The notes: generated from the sequence alone by a model not told the origin. Counted from the stretch's first letter, positions 53,142 to 60,820 are shown. The stretch: 64,000 nucleotides of DNA from an uncultured Porphyromonadaceae bacterium (GCA_900545915.1 URAV01000018.1:4127-68126); one strand, 5' to 3'. Translations and numbers: made by a program.

Positions 53142-53410
53142 TTCCAATGAACTAATGAGATAGGGAGTTGGAAGGACATATTTAACGAAAGGTGTTATTG
53201 AAATTATCTTCTACTGACAAATTCTCGCAAAATTTGAAATGGAGTGAAGATGGTAGCAATAGCACCCACATCATTTGTTATATACCTACCTTTTATAAGG
53301 TTTCTATATCTCAAACTGGTGTGGGGCTATTGTTTTATCCACTCCAAAGGCAATGCGAGAAGCCAGTCAGTAGGGTAAAACATATATAGTTCCCACACCT
53401 TTTTTATTTT
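53142..53410 (+). ncRNA. Highly structured RNA with alternative terminator pairing
   Basis: Four nested stems in order: CTACTGAC/GTCAGTAG (53211-53218 with 53366-53373), CTCGCA/TGCGAG (53224-53229 with 53354-53359), TGGAGTG/CACTCCA (53240-53246 with 53340-53346), AATAGC-CCCACA/TGTGGG-GCTATT (53258-53270 with 53320-53331), and an apical ACCTT/AAGGT. GGTGTGGG (53318-53325) can instead pair with CCCACACC (53392-53399), which directly precedes a T run (53400-53406), a mutually exclusive terminator. It is either a free RNA or a riboswitch-like leader of the 53455 gene. Confidence 0.6.
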
Positions 53411-53454
53411 AAATAGCTTATCCATAGGGAACAGGTAGGCATAATATCATTATT

Positions 53455-54117
53455 ATGGAATTAGTTAATAGTTTAAGTGCCAAAAGTCCTCTATGCTATG
53501 ATACAGGGTGTAGATTATATATGCCTTCATCATTCTTAGAGAAATCCTTTAAGTTACCATATATCGAATACACTACTAAAGGCAGAATAAGTAAGAAAGA
53601 ACGAGAAGAAAAATATATTCTAAAAGAATGGGATAAACTTAGATTCTTATATAACTGCATGAGTCAATGTACAGACTTTTGCATATCTCAAGATGAAGTA
53701 GATTACTTATTATCTGATTCCTTCAAGACTTTATGTAACATATTTCAAAAAGCATACCCACCTGTTATTGATGAAGATGGATGCTTAATCATTAAATCTT
53801 TTGATGAGCCACCTAGAACTTATGTCCCTATAGCTAATCATGTGGGAGAATATTGTAGATATAAAATAGAATATTTTCCAGAAGAGGGTACATTATATGT
53901 TCAAACCACTAAGAAAGGAGATACTAAGAGTGAAATTAGAAATCTTAAAGTTGAATGCTCATTCGAGTTTTATAAATATCTACAAATATATTGGGGCATA
54001 GCATATATTGAATACCTGTCTGAAGGGGGTGAATATAATTGTTGCCCTAAATATGAAACACGCAGAATTTATGACGCTATAGATAGAGGCATGATTAGAA
54101 CAATGAAATCAATATAA
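53455..54117 (+). CDS. Element protein of unknown function behind the structured RNA
   Basis: 220 residues from MELVNSLSAKSPLCYDTGCRLYMPSSFLEK. No signal peptide; soluble, with eleven cysteines scattered but no zinc pattern I trust, and a conserved-looking DEPPRTYVPIANHVGEYCRYKIEYFPEEGTLYVQTTKKG beta region. Not recognised. It begins 45 bases after the candidate RNA's terminator, so read-through would control it. It runs up to five bases before the lipoprotein gene. Confidence 0.6.
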   Translation: MELVNSLSAKSPLCYDTGCRLYMPSSFLEKSFKLPYIEYTTKGRISKKEREEKYILKEWDKLRFLYNCMSQCTDFCISQDEVDYLLSDSFKTLCNIFQKAYPPVIDEDGCLIIKSFDEPPRTYVPIANHVGEYCRYKIEYFPEEGTLYVQTTKKGDTKSEIRNLKVECSFEFYKYLQIYWGIAYIEYLSEGGEYNCCPKYETRRIYDAIDRGMIRTMKSI

Positions 54118-54133
54118 TAACAATGAAATCAAT
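54100..54133 (+). repeat. 14-bp direct repeat at the gene junction
   Basis: ACAATGAAATCAAT occurs twice, 6 bases apart (about 54101-54114 and 54120-54133). The first copy encodes the last residues TMKSI of the upstream protein; the second encodes the first residues MKSI of the lipoprotein. Confidence 0.7.
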
Positions 54134-55334
54134 TAGATTATTGGCAACCTCACTATTGGTTGCATTAAGCATGGGAGTTTGTTCCTGTGGGGACGATGAA
54201 TTGGAGGTAAATCCACCTTTAACCAATGTAGAACAAATGTGCTTGGAATATGGAATTACAGACTATAAGAATATCGAATTGCTAAGTCTGTTTGAACATG
54301 GAAATAATACTATTATCAATTTAGGTCAAGCAAACTTCTCTGGACTAAAGGATGATAAGCTATGGCTTGCATCATTCAACGTAGAGAACAAATCACCTAT
54401 TATTAATTGGACTGACGAGTTGCCATTTAACAGGAATCGCAGAATTTACAAAGGCTATGGAGAATATGAAGATGTTACGATTCAACAGATAACTCTGTTA
54501 CAAGTAATGCCATTCAATCAAGACTTTGTCGCATCATTAAGTTACAGCTTTGGAAAAGACTATAGCTACTATGCCTTACTTTTCAAACAGAGTTCACAAA
54601 CTAAAGAAGTTCAAATTAAAGAGGGTGGTTTCGGCATAGGCTTATGGTACGAAAACTCTATCATAAACAACAGATGTTGCTACTCGCTGTCTGGAGATAC
54701 TATCTATGTAGCAGAGAAAGGTTTTGGATTTTCCAATAATGTAGGAACTCTCTATACTTCTGAACTTTTATCTTATGAAGAAGCAATCTACAGTCATAGA
54801 GATAATAAAGGCTTCTTCGTGGGTAAAAGAAGTTTTAAATTGGGAGAGGATTTATGGCATATCCAAGTACCACAGCTTAACGATGAACCTGCTGATGCCA
54901 AGATTGAGGTCAGTGTAGAAGATAAATCTACGCCAGTTTGGAAGTTCAATGTCAATATTACACATTATGATGGGGCTAAGAAGAATGTAACATTTGAAGT
55001 AGATACTGATAATGGTACAATCAAAGGACAGGATGATTATGCTTCCCTCATTATAGGTAAATGGAAGATGACAAGTGGTAATGCTGTTGCCACCCATGTA
55101 ACTTATAAGAATGATGGTACATTTGAATACACAAGTACAGAAGATGGCTCTTATAACGAAGTGGGCAAGTACAAGATAGACGGTAAGAAACTCTATGAAA
55201 TGTACAGTGATGAAGATGAATGGATTATCAATGATATCCTGTTACTTAATTCAATGACCTTATCAGTGCAGGAATTGGAAGCTGATGGAGTTACCCCCAC
55301 AGGTCAGAAGTACTCTTATCAGAGAGTGGAATAA
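54123..55334 (+). CDS. Lipoprotein with C-terminal lipocalin-like domain
   Basis: 403 residues. Lipoprotein signal (LLATSLLVALSMGVCSCGDDE), a central beta-rich region (about 40-290) not recognised, and a C-terminal domain ASLIIGKWKMTSG..THVTYKNDGTFEYTSTEDGSYNEVGKYKIDGKKLYEMYSDEDEW, the lipocalin-like pattern of many Bacteroidetes lipoproteins. A surface protein as cargo of an integrative element may alter host cell surface properties. Probably cotranscribed with the upstream gene. Confidence 0.75.
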   Translation: MKSIRLLATSLLVALSMGVCSCGDDELEVNPPLTNVEQMCLEYGITDYKNIELLSLFEHGNNTIINLGQANFSGLKDDKLWLASFNVENKSPIINWTDELPFNRNRRIYKGYGEYEDVTIQQITLLQVMPFNQDFVASLSYSFGKDYSYYALLFKQSSQTKEVQIKEGGFGIGLWYENSIINNRCCYSLSGDTIYVAEKGFGFSNNVGTLYTSELLSYEEAIYSHRDNKGFFVGKRSFKLGEDLWHIQVPQLNDEPADAKIEVSVEDKSTPVWKFNVNITHYDGAKKNVTFEVDTDNGTIKGQDDYASLIIGKWKMTSGNAVATHVTYKNDGTFEYTSTEDGSYNEVGKYKIDGKKLYEMYSDEDEWIINDILLLNSMTLSVQELEADGVTPTGQKYSYQRVE

Positions 55335-55356
55335 AGGACTTATTCATACTAAAAGT

Positions 55357-55388
55357 GAGCAGCATTTGAGAAAACTCTTATGCTGCTC
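55357..55388. terminator. Convergent terminator between lipoprotein and DUF486
   Basis: GAGCAGCAT (55357-55365) and ATGCTGCTC (55380-55388) with a small inner TTGAG/CTCTTA. Confidence 0.7.
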
Positions 55389-55398
55389 TCTTCTATAA

Positions 55399-55770
55399 CT
55401 ATTTCATAAATACAAAATAGACAGCCAATATTAAGCAAACAAAGGCAGCTACATGATTCCAGTGCAAAGCTTCACCTTTAAAGAATACAGTTGTAAAAAC
55501 TGTGAATATAATAAGAGTTATTACTTCTTGAAGAACCTTCAACTGCATCAAGGAAAATGGTCCTCCATTACCAATATATCCAATGCGATTCGCTGGAATT
55601 TGACAAGAATACTCAAGAAAAGCAATTGACCAACTAAAGGCTATTACCCCTATCAATGGAAGACCAGCAAACCAAGAATATTCCTGTTTCATCTTTAAAT
55701 GACCATACCAAGCAAAAGTCATGAAGACATTCGATACTATAAGCAATAAAATTGTGTAGAGAGCTTTCAT
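55399..55770 (-). CDS. Intact DUF486 (DMT_6) membrane protein carried by the element
   Basis: 123 residues with four membrane helices (ALYTILLLIVSNVFMTFAWYG, LPLIGVIAFSWSIAFLEYS, LQEVITLIIFTVFTTVFF, VAAFVCLILAVYFVFM). Homologous over its full length to the host gene the element split; identity is highest in the C-terminal half. It lies 53 bases downstream of the stop created in the severed host 5' half, on the same strand, so the host promoter would transcribe it. It appears to replace the lost function. Confidence 0.9.
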   Translation of the reverse strand: MKALYTILLLIVSNVFMTFAWYGHLKMKQEYSWFAGLPLIGVIAFSWSIAFLEYSCQIPANRIGYIGNGGPFSLMQLKVLQEVITLIIFTVFTTVFFKGEALHWNHVAAFVCLILAVYFVFMK

Positions 55771-55823
55771 ATTATTCTAATTCTACTATACATTATTATA
55801 TATCAACGTAAAGTGTTAAATAC

Positions 55824-56006
55824 TCAGTTGGGTTTTTCTATTTTATTATACTCAGCGAGAGCAATTCCCCATGAAAATAAAATTACAGCGTATAAAGGCC
55901 AGTTCGAAATGATCTTCATTTCTTGAAGTTTCAGATGACCGTACCATGCAAAAGTCATAAAAATGTTTGATACGGTTAATAATAGAATAGTGTAAAGTCC
56001 TTGCAT
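55824..56006 (-). pseudogene. 5' half of the host DUF486 gene
   Basis: MQGLYTILLLTVSNIFMTFAWYGHLKLQE through FSWGIALAEY is host sequence (55852-56006); the last few codons NKIEKPN and stop come from the element. Joined to the fragment at 41332-41547 it would restore ..ALAEYSFQIPANR.. in frame. It retains the native start and upstream region. Confidence 0.9.
55848..55854. repeat. Right attachment junction (attR core ATACTCA)
   Basis: Partner of the left core. With TC (55852-55853) as crossover, joining the element ends gives TCTATTT, 8 bases, TC, 8 bases, AAATAGA: a symmetric dyad exactly centred on the dinucleotide. Confidence 0.75.
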
Positions 56007-56032
56007 ATTAATTGTTTTTATGTTGTATTGTT

Positions 56033-56809
56033 TTATGAATCTGTCTTAATTTTGCTTGGGTCGGGTTCTATAAATCCCGGTAAATATTCGGGTTGTATAT
56101 GGGTCATGCTGTTCCATATATGGTTACGCACTTGAGGACTTATTTTTTCTAAACTTTTTAATACCTCTTTCATCTCAGCACGATTAGATGATTTTTCATA
56201 AGGACAGACCTTTTCCTGCTTGATGTATCCCGATAGTTGAGATAACCGGAGGAGGTCTTTTTCTTCTATCAGACAAAGCGGACGGATAAGAGTCATTTTA
56301 AATTTACTCATCGATAAGCGAGGAGGCATAGTTCCGAAAGAACCTTGAAATGCCATATTCATGAGCAGCGTCTGTATTATGTCGTCTTGATGATGACCCA
56401 GCGCTATTTTATTACATTGTTGTTCTTTGGCTATGGAAAACATAGCTTTGCGCCGATACCATGAACAGAGGAAACAGGGCGATTTTCTTTTGTCGTTTTC
56501 AGGATCGAACTCTGTTATATATTCGAGGAATGGAATACCCGACTGTTCACAATGTTCTTTCAAATAGGATGTGTCGCTTTTATATGAAATATTTTTCATA
56601 CGTATATGAACAGCTATTGCTGTAAATCGGGGAGAAAATATCTTCATTCGTTTTCCTAATAACTCGACCAGAGCAAGAGAATCTTTTCCTCCAGACAATC
56701 CGATAAGAATGCGGTCTCCGTTTTCTATTAACCGGTACGATTCTATCGCTTTTTTTATTTTTCGATCGAGGTGATATAATAATAGATCCTTTTCGCTTTT
56801 TTCAGTCAT
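56033..56809 (-). CDS. TtcA-like tRNA thiolation ATPase (PP-loop)
   Basis: 258 residues: PP-loop LSGGKDSLALVELLG, HIRMKN, a CFLC pair (Cys in SPCFLCSWYRR), ALGHHQDDIIQTLLMNMAFQG, and SNRAEMKEVLKSLEKISPQVRNHIWNSMTHIQPEYL as in TtcA-type proteins that insert sulphur at C32 of tRNA. The second CxxC pair usual for TtcA is not visible. The last ten or so residues (EPDPSKIKTDS) and the stop are encoded by sequence matching the left end of the MITE-like repeat. The DUF486 gene follows 26 bases after the stop. Confidence 0.88.
   Translation of the reverse strand: MTEKSEKDLLLYHLDRKIKKAIESYRLIENGDRILIGLSGGKDSLALVELLGKRMKIFSPRFTAIAVHIRMKNISYKSDTSYLKEHCEQSGIPFLEYITEFDPENDKRKSPCFLCSWYRRKAMFSIAKEQQCNKIALGHHQDDIIQTLLMNMAFQGSFGTMPPRLSMSKFKMTLIRPLCLIEEKDLLRLSQLSGYIKQEKVCPYEKSSNRAEMKEVLKSLEKISPQVRNHIWNSMTHIQPEYLPGFIEPDPSKIKTDS
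56037..56068 (+). repeat. Left end of the MITE-like repeat inside the TtcA-like gene
   Basis: GAATCTGTCTTAATTTTGCT then TGGGTCGGGTT agrees at 26 of 31 positions with the copy at 63937. The preceding TTA (56033-56035) is the stop codon on the minus strand. Confidence 0.65.
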
Positions 56810-56927
56810 ACCCCTTTCTGTTTTTCAAGCTGACAAAAGTAGTATATTTTAAATGATCGGAGAATCGGATTTAGGAAAATATTTTTATCTTTACCCTCAT
56901 AATTTTATAATTAGGATATACATAGAG

Positions 56928-57416
56928 GTGATTGTTACACAACCGTATAAAATTTCCGGAGAACGGTATCTGAAACTTTTGTTTCGCCAATATTGGAAAA
57001 GAAACTGGGGGTGGTTTCTTTTGCCGGTATTTATCTTATCGGCACTGGCTTTTCATACTTCAGATGTAGTGTATGTAGTTGTTATATTAGTATTCGGTGC
57101 ATTTCCTTTTTTGTTGTTAAATGCCTATTTTAAGATTGCTACCCGTCCTCATAATCGTTTTCTGTTGTTAGAGAAACAATTGGATATGGATAATGAGCAG
57201 ATGATTTTTCATTTTGAAGATGATAAAACGGAAATAGTGAGGTGGTCTGATATGATTAATGCAGAACCGTTCTCATCATACTATCTGCTTTATCTCGATA
57301 AGAATCGTTTTTTCTATATTCCTAAAAATATATTTTACAATGATGGAGACCGTATTTGGTTCGAACAAGAGGTTTTGTATAAAATAATGTATCGGAATAG
57401 GCAAAACATTTCTTAA
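56928..57416 (+). CDS. Membrane protein with YcxB-like C-terminal domain
   Basis: 162 residues from the GTG at 56928 (MIVTQPYKISGERYLK); a TATCTTTA box at 56886-56893 lies within the longer frame beginning at 56853, so the later start is preferred. Two membrane helices (WFLLPVFILSALAFHTS, VVYVVVILVFGAFPFLLLNAYF) and a C-terminal MIFHFEDDKTEIVRWSDMINAEPFSSYYLLYLDKNRFFYIPK as in YcxB-like proteins. Function unknown. Divergent from the TtcA-like gene. Confidence 0.72.
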   Translation: MIVTQPYKISGERYLKLLFRQYWKRNWGWFLLPVFILSALAFHTSDVVYVVVILVFGAFPFLLLNAYFKIATRPHNRFLLLEKQLDMDNEQMIFHFEDDKTEIVRWSDMINAEPFSSYYLLYLDKNRFFYIPKNIFYNDGDRIWFEQEVLYKIMYRNRQNIS

Positions 57417-57423
57417 AAAAGAA

Positions 57424-57431
57424 TATCTTTG
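57424..57431 (+). promoter_or_regulatory. -7 box of the TPR/PD40 gene
   Basis: TATCTTTG 38 bases before the ATG at 57469. Confidence 0.5.
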
Positions 57432-57468
57432 TGTATCATCATATTGGATGTAATAAAAAACAGGAAAA

Positions 57469-58926
57469 ATGAGATTGAACATATTGAAACCTTTTATTAT
57501 TTCTATTGTTGCCTTGAGTTGGAGCATATCGCTTTGCGGACAGGGTTTAGAACGGGCAAAAGAATTATATAAGGCCGGTAAATTTGCAGAGGCTAAACCT
57601 ATTTTTGAGGAAAATATTCGAAAGAATCCTTCTAATTCGAGTTTAAACCAATGGTATGGTGTTTGTCTTTTTGAAACCGGAGATTATAAAGCAGCTGAGA
57701 AGTATCTTAAATATGCGGCATCCCGTAATATTTTGGAATCATTTCGTTATTTAGGGAACTTATATTACTTGGATTATCGTTTTGAAGATGCTTTAAGTCA
57801 ATATAATAAGTATTTGGAGCAATTGAAGAAAAAAAAGATGAATACAGCGGAGGCGGAGAAATTGATTAAAAATGCCGAGCGAGCTGCCCAAATGCTTCGT
57901 CGTGTTGAAGAAGTTCAGATAATCGATAGCCTTATTGTAGATAAAGCATCATTCTTTAAACATTATAAACTTTCTTCCGAGTCGGGAACACTGCATGATT
58001 ACAATACGTTTTTCAATCTTTCGTCAAAAAATAACAGTACTGTGTATCAGAATCAGCGAGGTGATAAGATTCTTTATGGAGCGAAAACAGCAAAGAACGG
58101 GTATGATATTATGACTCGTAGTAAGCTGATTGATGATAGCTGGGGTGAAGAGATCGCATTACCTGCACCGGTTAACTCTTCGGCAAATGAAAATTATCCT
58201 TATTTGTTATCGGACGGGACAACTCTTTATTTTGCATCTTCCGGTGAAGAATCATTGGGTGGGTATGATATATTTGTCACACGCTTAAATTTGAATACCG
58301 GAAATTATTTAGTCCCTGAAAATATGGGAATGCCTTTCAATTCGATTTATAATGACTATATGTTAGCTATCGATGAATTGAATAATGTAGGATGGTTTGT
58401 CAGTGATCGTTTTCAGGCGGAGGATAAACTGATAGTTTATTTATTTATCCCGAATACGGAGAAAAAGATTTATAAAGGAGGGGATGAGTCTCGTGCGCGT
58501 TCTTTGGCGCGGATTGGTGCGATTAAGGATTCATGGATAAAAGGTGTCGATTATAAACCTATACTTGAAAAAATTGCCCGTATAGGTAATCCGGATGAAG
58601 GTAATGCGCAAAAAGGAGACTTTTTGTTTCAGATTAATAATAGAATTACCTATGTTACATTAAAGGATTTTGATAGCAATGAAGCCCGTAATTTATTTAT
58701 TAAGGCACAAGATATTCGGAAATCGATTCGAGAGACAGAAGATAAGTTGCAGCAGTTAAGGAGCGAATATCGGATCGCTCAGAATAAGAAACCTTTTGAG
58801 TCGCAGATTGCCCGATTAGAACAAGCTTTGCTTAAACTTTATGGACAACCTGAAGAGTTGGAGGCGAAAAGTCGGGCTGAAGAAATTTCATACCTTATTA
58901 AATTGCAGAACCAAAAGAAAAAATAG
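57469..58926 (+). CDS. Secreted TPR and PD40 beta-propeller protein
   Basis: 485 residues: signal peptide (IISIVALSWSISLCGQ), three TPR units (ERAKELYKAGKFAEAKPIFEENIRKNP; NQWYGVCLFETGDYKAAEKYLKYAASRN; RYLGNLYYLDYRFEDALSQYNKYLEQL), a WD40-like PD40 region (LPAPVNSSANENYPYLLSDGTTLYFASSGEESLGGYDIFVTRL; WFVSDRF) and a terminal coiled coil. Similar proteins in Bacteroidetes bind peptidoglycan or belong to secretion systems, but no OmpA domain is here. Role unknown. Twelve bases separate it from the NfeD gene. Confidence 0.82.
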   Translation: MRLNILKPFIISIVALSWSISLCGQGLERAKELYKAGKFAEAKPIFEENIRKNPSNSSLNQWYGVCLFETGDYKAAEKYLKYAASRNILESFRYLGNLYYLDYRFEDALSQYNKYLEQLKKKKMNTAEAEKLIKNAERAAQMLRRVEEVQIIDSLIVDKASFFKHYKLSSESGTLHDYNTFFNLSSKNNSTVYQNQRGDKILYGAKTAKNGYDIMTRSKLIDDSWGEEIALPAPVNSSANENYPYLLSDGTTLYFASSGEESLGGYDIFVTRLNLNTGNYLVPENMGMPFNSIYNDYMLAIDELNNVGWFVSDRFQAEDKLIVYLFIPNTEKKIYKGGDESRARSLARIGAIKDSWIKGVDYKPILEKIARIGNPDEGNAQKGDFLFQINNRITYVTLKDFDSNEARNLFIKAQDIRKSIRETEDKLQQLRSEYRIAQNKKPFESQIARLEQALLKLYGQPEELEAKSRAEEISYLIKLQNQKKK

Positions 58927-58938
58927 TAAAAGCCGATT

Positions 58939-59427
58939 ATGGGAATGGATATTTTTATTATTGCCTTATTGATCTTTATCGGGTTGGTGATGGTTATTCT
59001 GGAAGTCTTTTTTTTACCGGGAATAACGATTGCCGGAATCAGTGCCGTTCTTTTTTTTGTAGGAGCTGTTTTTTATGCATTTATGCAGTTAGGTGAGTTT
59101 GCCGGTTATATTACGATTGCCGTTTCGGTTATAGTAACCATAATAGGAATAGTTGCATTTATCCGCTCTCGCAGTCTTGACCGAATGGCTCTGAAAACTA
59201 CGATAGACTCTGTCGCTCCTACATTGGTATCGGATCAGATAAAAGTGGGAGATGAGGGAATTACTTTGTCTCGTCTTAATCCGATGGGGTCTGTCTTGAT
59301 AAATAATATTACTGTAGAGGCCCGTACACGAGAAGATTTTATCGATGAAGATACTCAGGTTGTCGTTGAAAAGGTAGATCGGACTACGGTGATTGTACAG
59401 AAAAAAGAGAATGAAAAACAAGTATAA
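58939..59427 (+). CDS. NfeD-like membrane protein
   Basis: 162 residues with three membrane helices at the N-terminus (IFIIALLIFIGLVMVILEVFFLPGITIAGISAVLFFVGAVFYAFM; YITIAVSVIVTIIGIVAFI) and a C-terminal OB-fold-like domain (VGDEGITLSRLNPMGSVLINNITVEARTREDFIDEDTQVVVEKVDRTTVIVQKK). NfeD proteins pair with flotillin-like proteins; here floA follows 18 bases later, giving the classical nfeD-floA operon. Confidence 0.9.
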   Translation: MGMDIFIIALLIFIGLVMVILEVFFLPGITIAGISAVLFFVGAVFYAFMQLGEFAGYITIAVSVIVTIIGIVAFIRSRSLDRMALKTTIDSVAPTLVSDQIKVGDEGITLSRLNPMGSVLINNITVEARTREDFIDEDTQVVVEKVDRTTVIVQKKENEKQV

Positions 59428-59445
59428 ATTAAAAATGTAGATCTT

Positions 59446-60420
59446 ATGATGGAAATCAGCTTTTTGCTACTGATCGCAGTTGTTGTATTGGTGGTAGTTT
59501 TCTTTTATTTTGTTCCGTTTCTATTGTGGATATCGGCGATAGTATCCGGAGTCAATATCTCTCTTTTACAGCTCTTCCTGATGCGTATTCGTAAAGTTCC
59601 GCCGCAAATTATCGTACGGGCGATGATCGAGGCGCATAAAGCCGGATTGAATGCGATAACCCGGGATGAATTAGAGGCTCATTATCTTGCCGGCGGTCAT
59701 GTAGAACGCGTTGTTCATGCTTTGGTATCGGCGTCTAAAGCGAATATCGATTTGGGATTCCAGATGGCGACGGCTATCGATCTTGCAGGTCGTGACGTAT
59801 TTGAGGCGGTACAGATGTCGGTAAATCCGAAAGTGATAGATACTCCTCCGGTCGTTGCAGTTGCCAAAGACGGAATTCAGTTGATCGCCAAAGCCCGGGT
59901 AACGGTGCGTGCGAATATTCGTCAGTTGGTTGGTGGAGCCGGTGAAGATACTATTTTGGCGCGTGTCGGAGAGGGGATTGTCTCTTCTATCGGTTCATCG
60001 GAATCCCATAAGACCGTATTGGAAAATCCGGATTCTATATCTAAATTAGTTTTGAAAAAAGGATTGGATTCGGGAACTGCATTTGAAATACTTTCTATCG
60101 ATATAGCCGATATCGATATAGGTAAAAATATCGGTGCCGGTTTGCAGATCGATCAGGCTCAGGCAGATAAGAATATCGCTCAGGCAAAAGCAGAAGAGAG
60201 ACGAGCAATGGCTATAGCTCTCGAACAGGAGATGAAGGCAAAAGCTCAGGAAGCACGTGCTAAGGTGATAGAAGCCGAAGCCGAAGTTCCGAAAGCTATG
60301 GCGGAAGCGTTCCGGTCGGGCAATCTCGGCATAATGGATTACTATAAAATGAAAAATATAGAGGCGGATACGACGATGCGGGAAGCTATAGCAAAACCTT
60401 CAGCCGGCCCTTCTAAATAA
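59446..60420 (+). CDS. floA: Flotillin-like protein FloA
   Basis: 324 residues: a membrane-inserted hairpin at the N-terminus (LLIAVVVLVVVFFYFVPFLLWI), an SPFH/prohibitin domain (IRKVPPQIIVRAMIEAHKAGLNAITRDELEAHYLAGGHVERVVHALVSASKANIDLGFQMATAIDLAGRDVFEAVQMSVNPKVIDTPP) and an Ala/Glu-rich coiled coil (QAKAEERRAMAIALEQEMKAKAQEARAKVIEAEAEVPKAM). Scaffold of membrane microdomains. Likely paired with the preceding NfeD protein. Confidence 0.94.
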   Translation: MMEISFLLLIAVVVLVVVFFYFVPFLLWISAIVSGVNISLLQLFLMRIRKVPPQIIVRAMIEAHKAGLNAITRDELEAHYLAGGHVERVVHALVSASKANIDLGFQMATAIDLAGRDVFEAVQMSVNPKVIDTPPVVAVAKDGIQLIAKARVTVRANIRQLVGGAGEDTILARVGEGIVSSIGSSESHKTVLENPDSISKLVLKKGLDSGTAFEILSIDIADIDIGKNIGAGLQIDQAQADKNIAQAKAEERRAMAIALEQEMKAKAQEARAKVIEAEAEVPKAMAEAFRSGNLGIMDYYKMKNIEADTTMREAIAKPSAGPSK

Positions 60421-60460
60421 GAGAATATCTGAAAAGAGACTCGAAAAAGTCCGGATATAT

Positions 60461-60478
60461 AATTTTTTAGACAGGCTT
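60461..60478 (+). repeat. Solo right end of the MITE-like repeat
   Basis: AATTTTTTAGACAGGCTT followed by TAA resembles the right end; nothing matching to its left. Confidence 0.35.
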
Positions 60479-60484
60479 TAAAGG

Positions 60485-60516
60485 AAACTCTCGGTATAAT
60501 TACCGGGAGTTTTTTA
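60485..60516 (+). terminator. floA terminator
   Basis: AAACTCTCGGTA pairs with TACCGGGAGTTTTTT; T run at the end. The remaining 300 bases to 60820 hold a TATTTTTG promoter box at 60775-60782 and no credible gene. Confidence 0.82.
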
Positions 60517-60820
60517 TGTTTAGCTATGCAGTATATTTGGGCATGAGGGTTTCGATGTGTAGAATTTATCTACAAATGTGTGGAGCGGCATCGATATTAT
60601 GTCTTTCCTCATTATATAATTATTTTTCTGATAATCATTTATTTATTCTTTTTCTCTTTATAAGGTATCATTCTTGTAGTATAATTGGTAAACAGTTTAC
60701 AGATATTGAATTGCATTGGATTTTTAGAGTAAAATAAATAAGTGCAAGTAAAGAGTTCGTATCTATTTTATACTTATTTTTGTAATGTAATGAGGATAAA
60801 ACGATCAAATTGTTACGATT

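Larger units (their letters stand above)
41546..55851. mobile_element. 14.3 kb integrated element with serine recombinase, inserted in DUF486
   Basis: Bounded by a split host gene and the att cores. Arginine codons are mostly AGA/AGG and proline CCA inside, against CGT/CGG and CCG outside, showing foreign origin. Contents left to right: serine recombinase, unknown, DGQHR protein, small unknowns, winged-helix/replication-like protein, NERD-UvrD helicase, DUF3871, unknowns, tyrosine recombinase, structured RNA, unknown, lipoprotein, intact DUF486. No relaxase, coupling protein, or type IV secretion gene is visible, so transfer would need help from elsewhere. None of the host's MITE-like repeats occur inside it. 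Confidence 0.88.

Noticed and set aside
52910..53155. 81-codon frame before the structured RNA
   Set aside because: Begins with TTG, ends inside the promoter region of the RNA, no family and no ribosome-binding site.
53192..53389. 65-codon frame over the structured RNA
   Set aside because: Its whole length lies in the paired stems, so the bases are explained by RNA folding rather than coding.
41546..55851. Prophage or conjugative transposon
   Set aside because: No capsid, tail, portal, terminase, relaxase or Tra proteins are seen, so only 'integrated element' is supported.
60516..60737. 73-codon frame after floA
   Set aside because: Starts inside the floA terminator, composition is random hydrophobic and no promoter lies in front of it.
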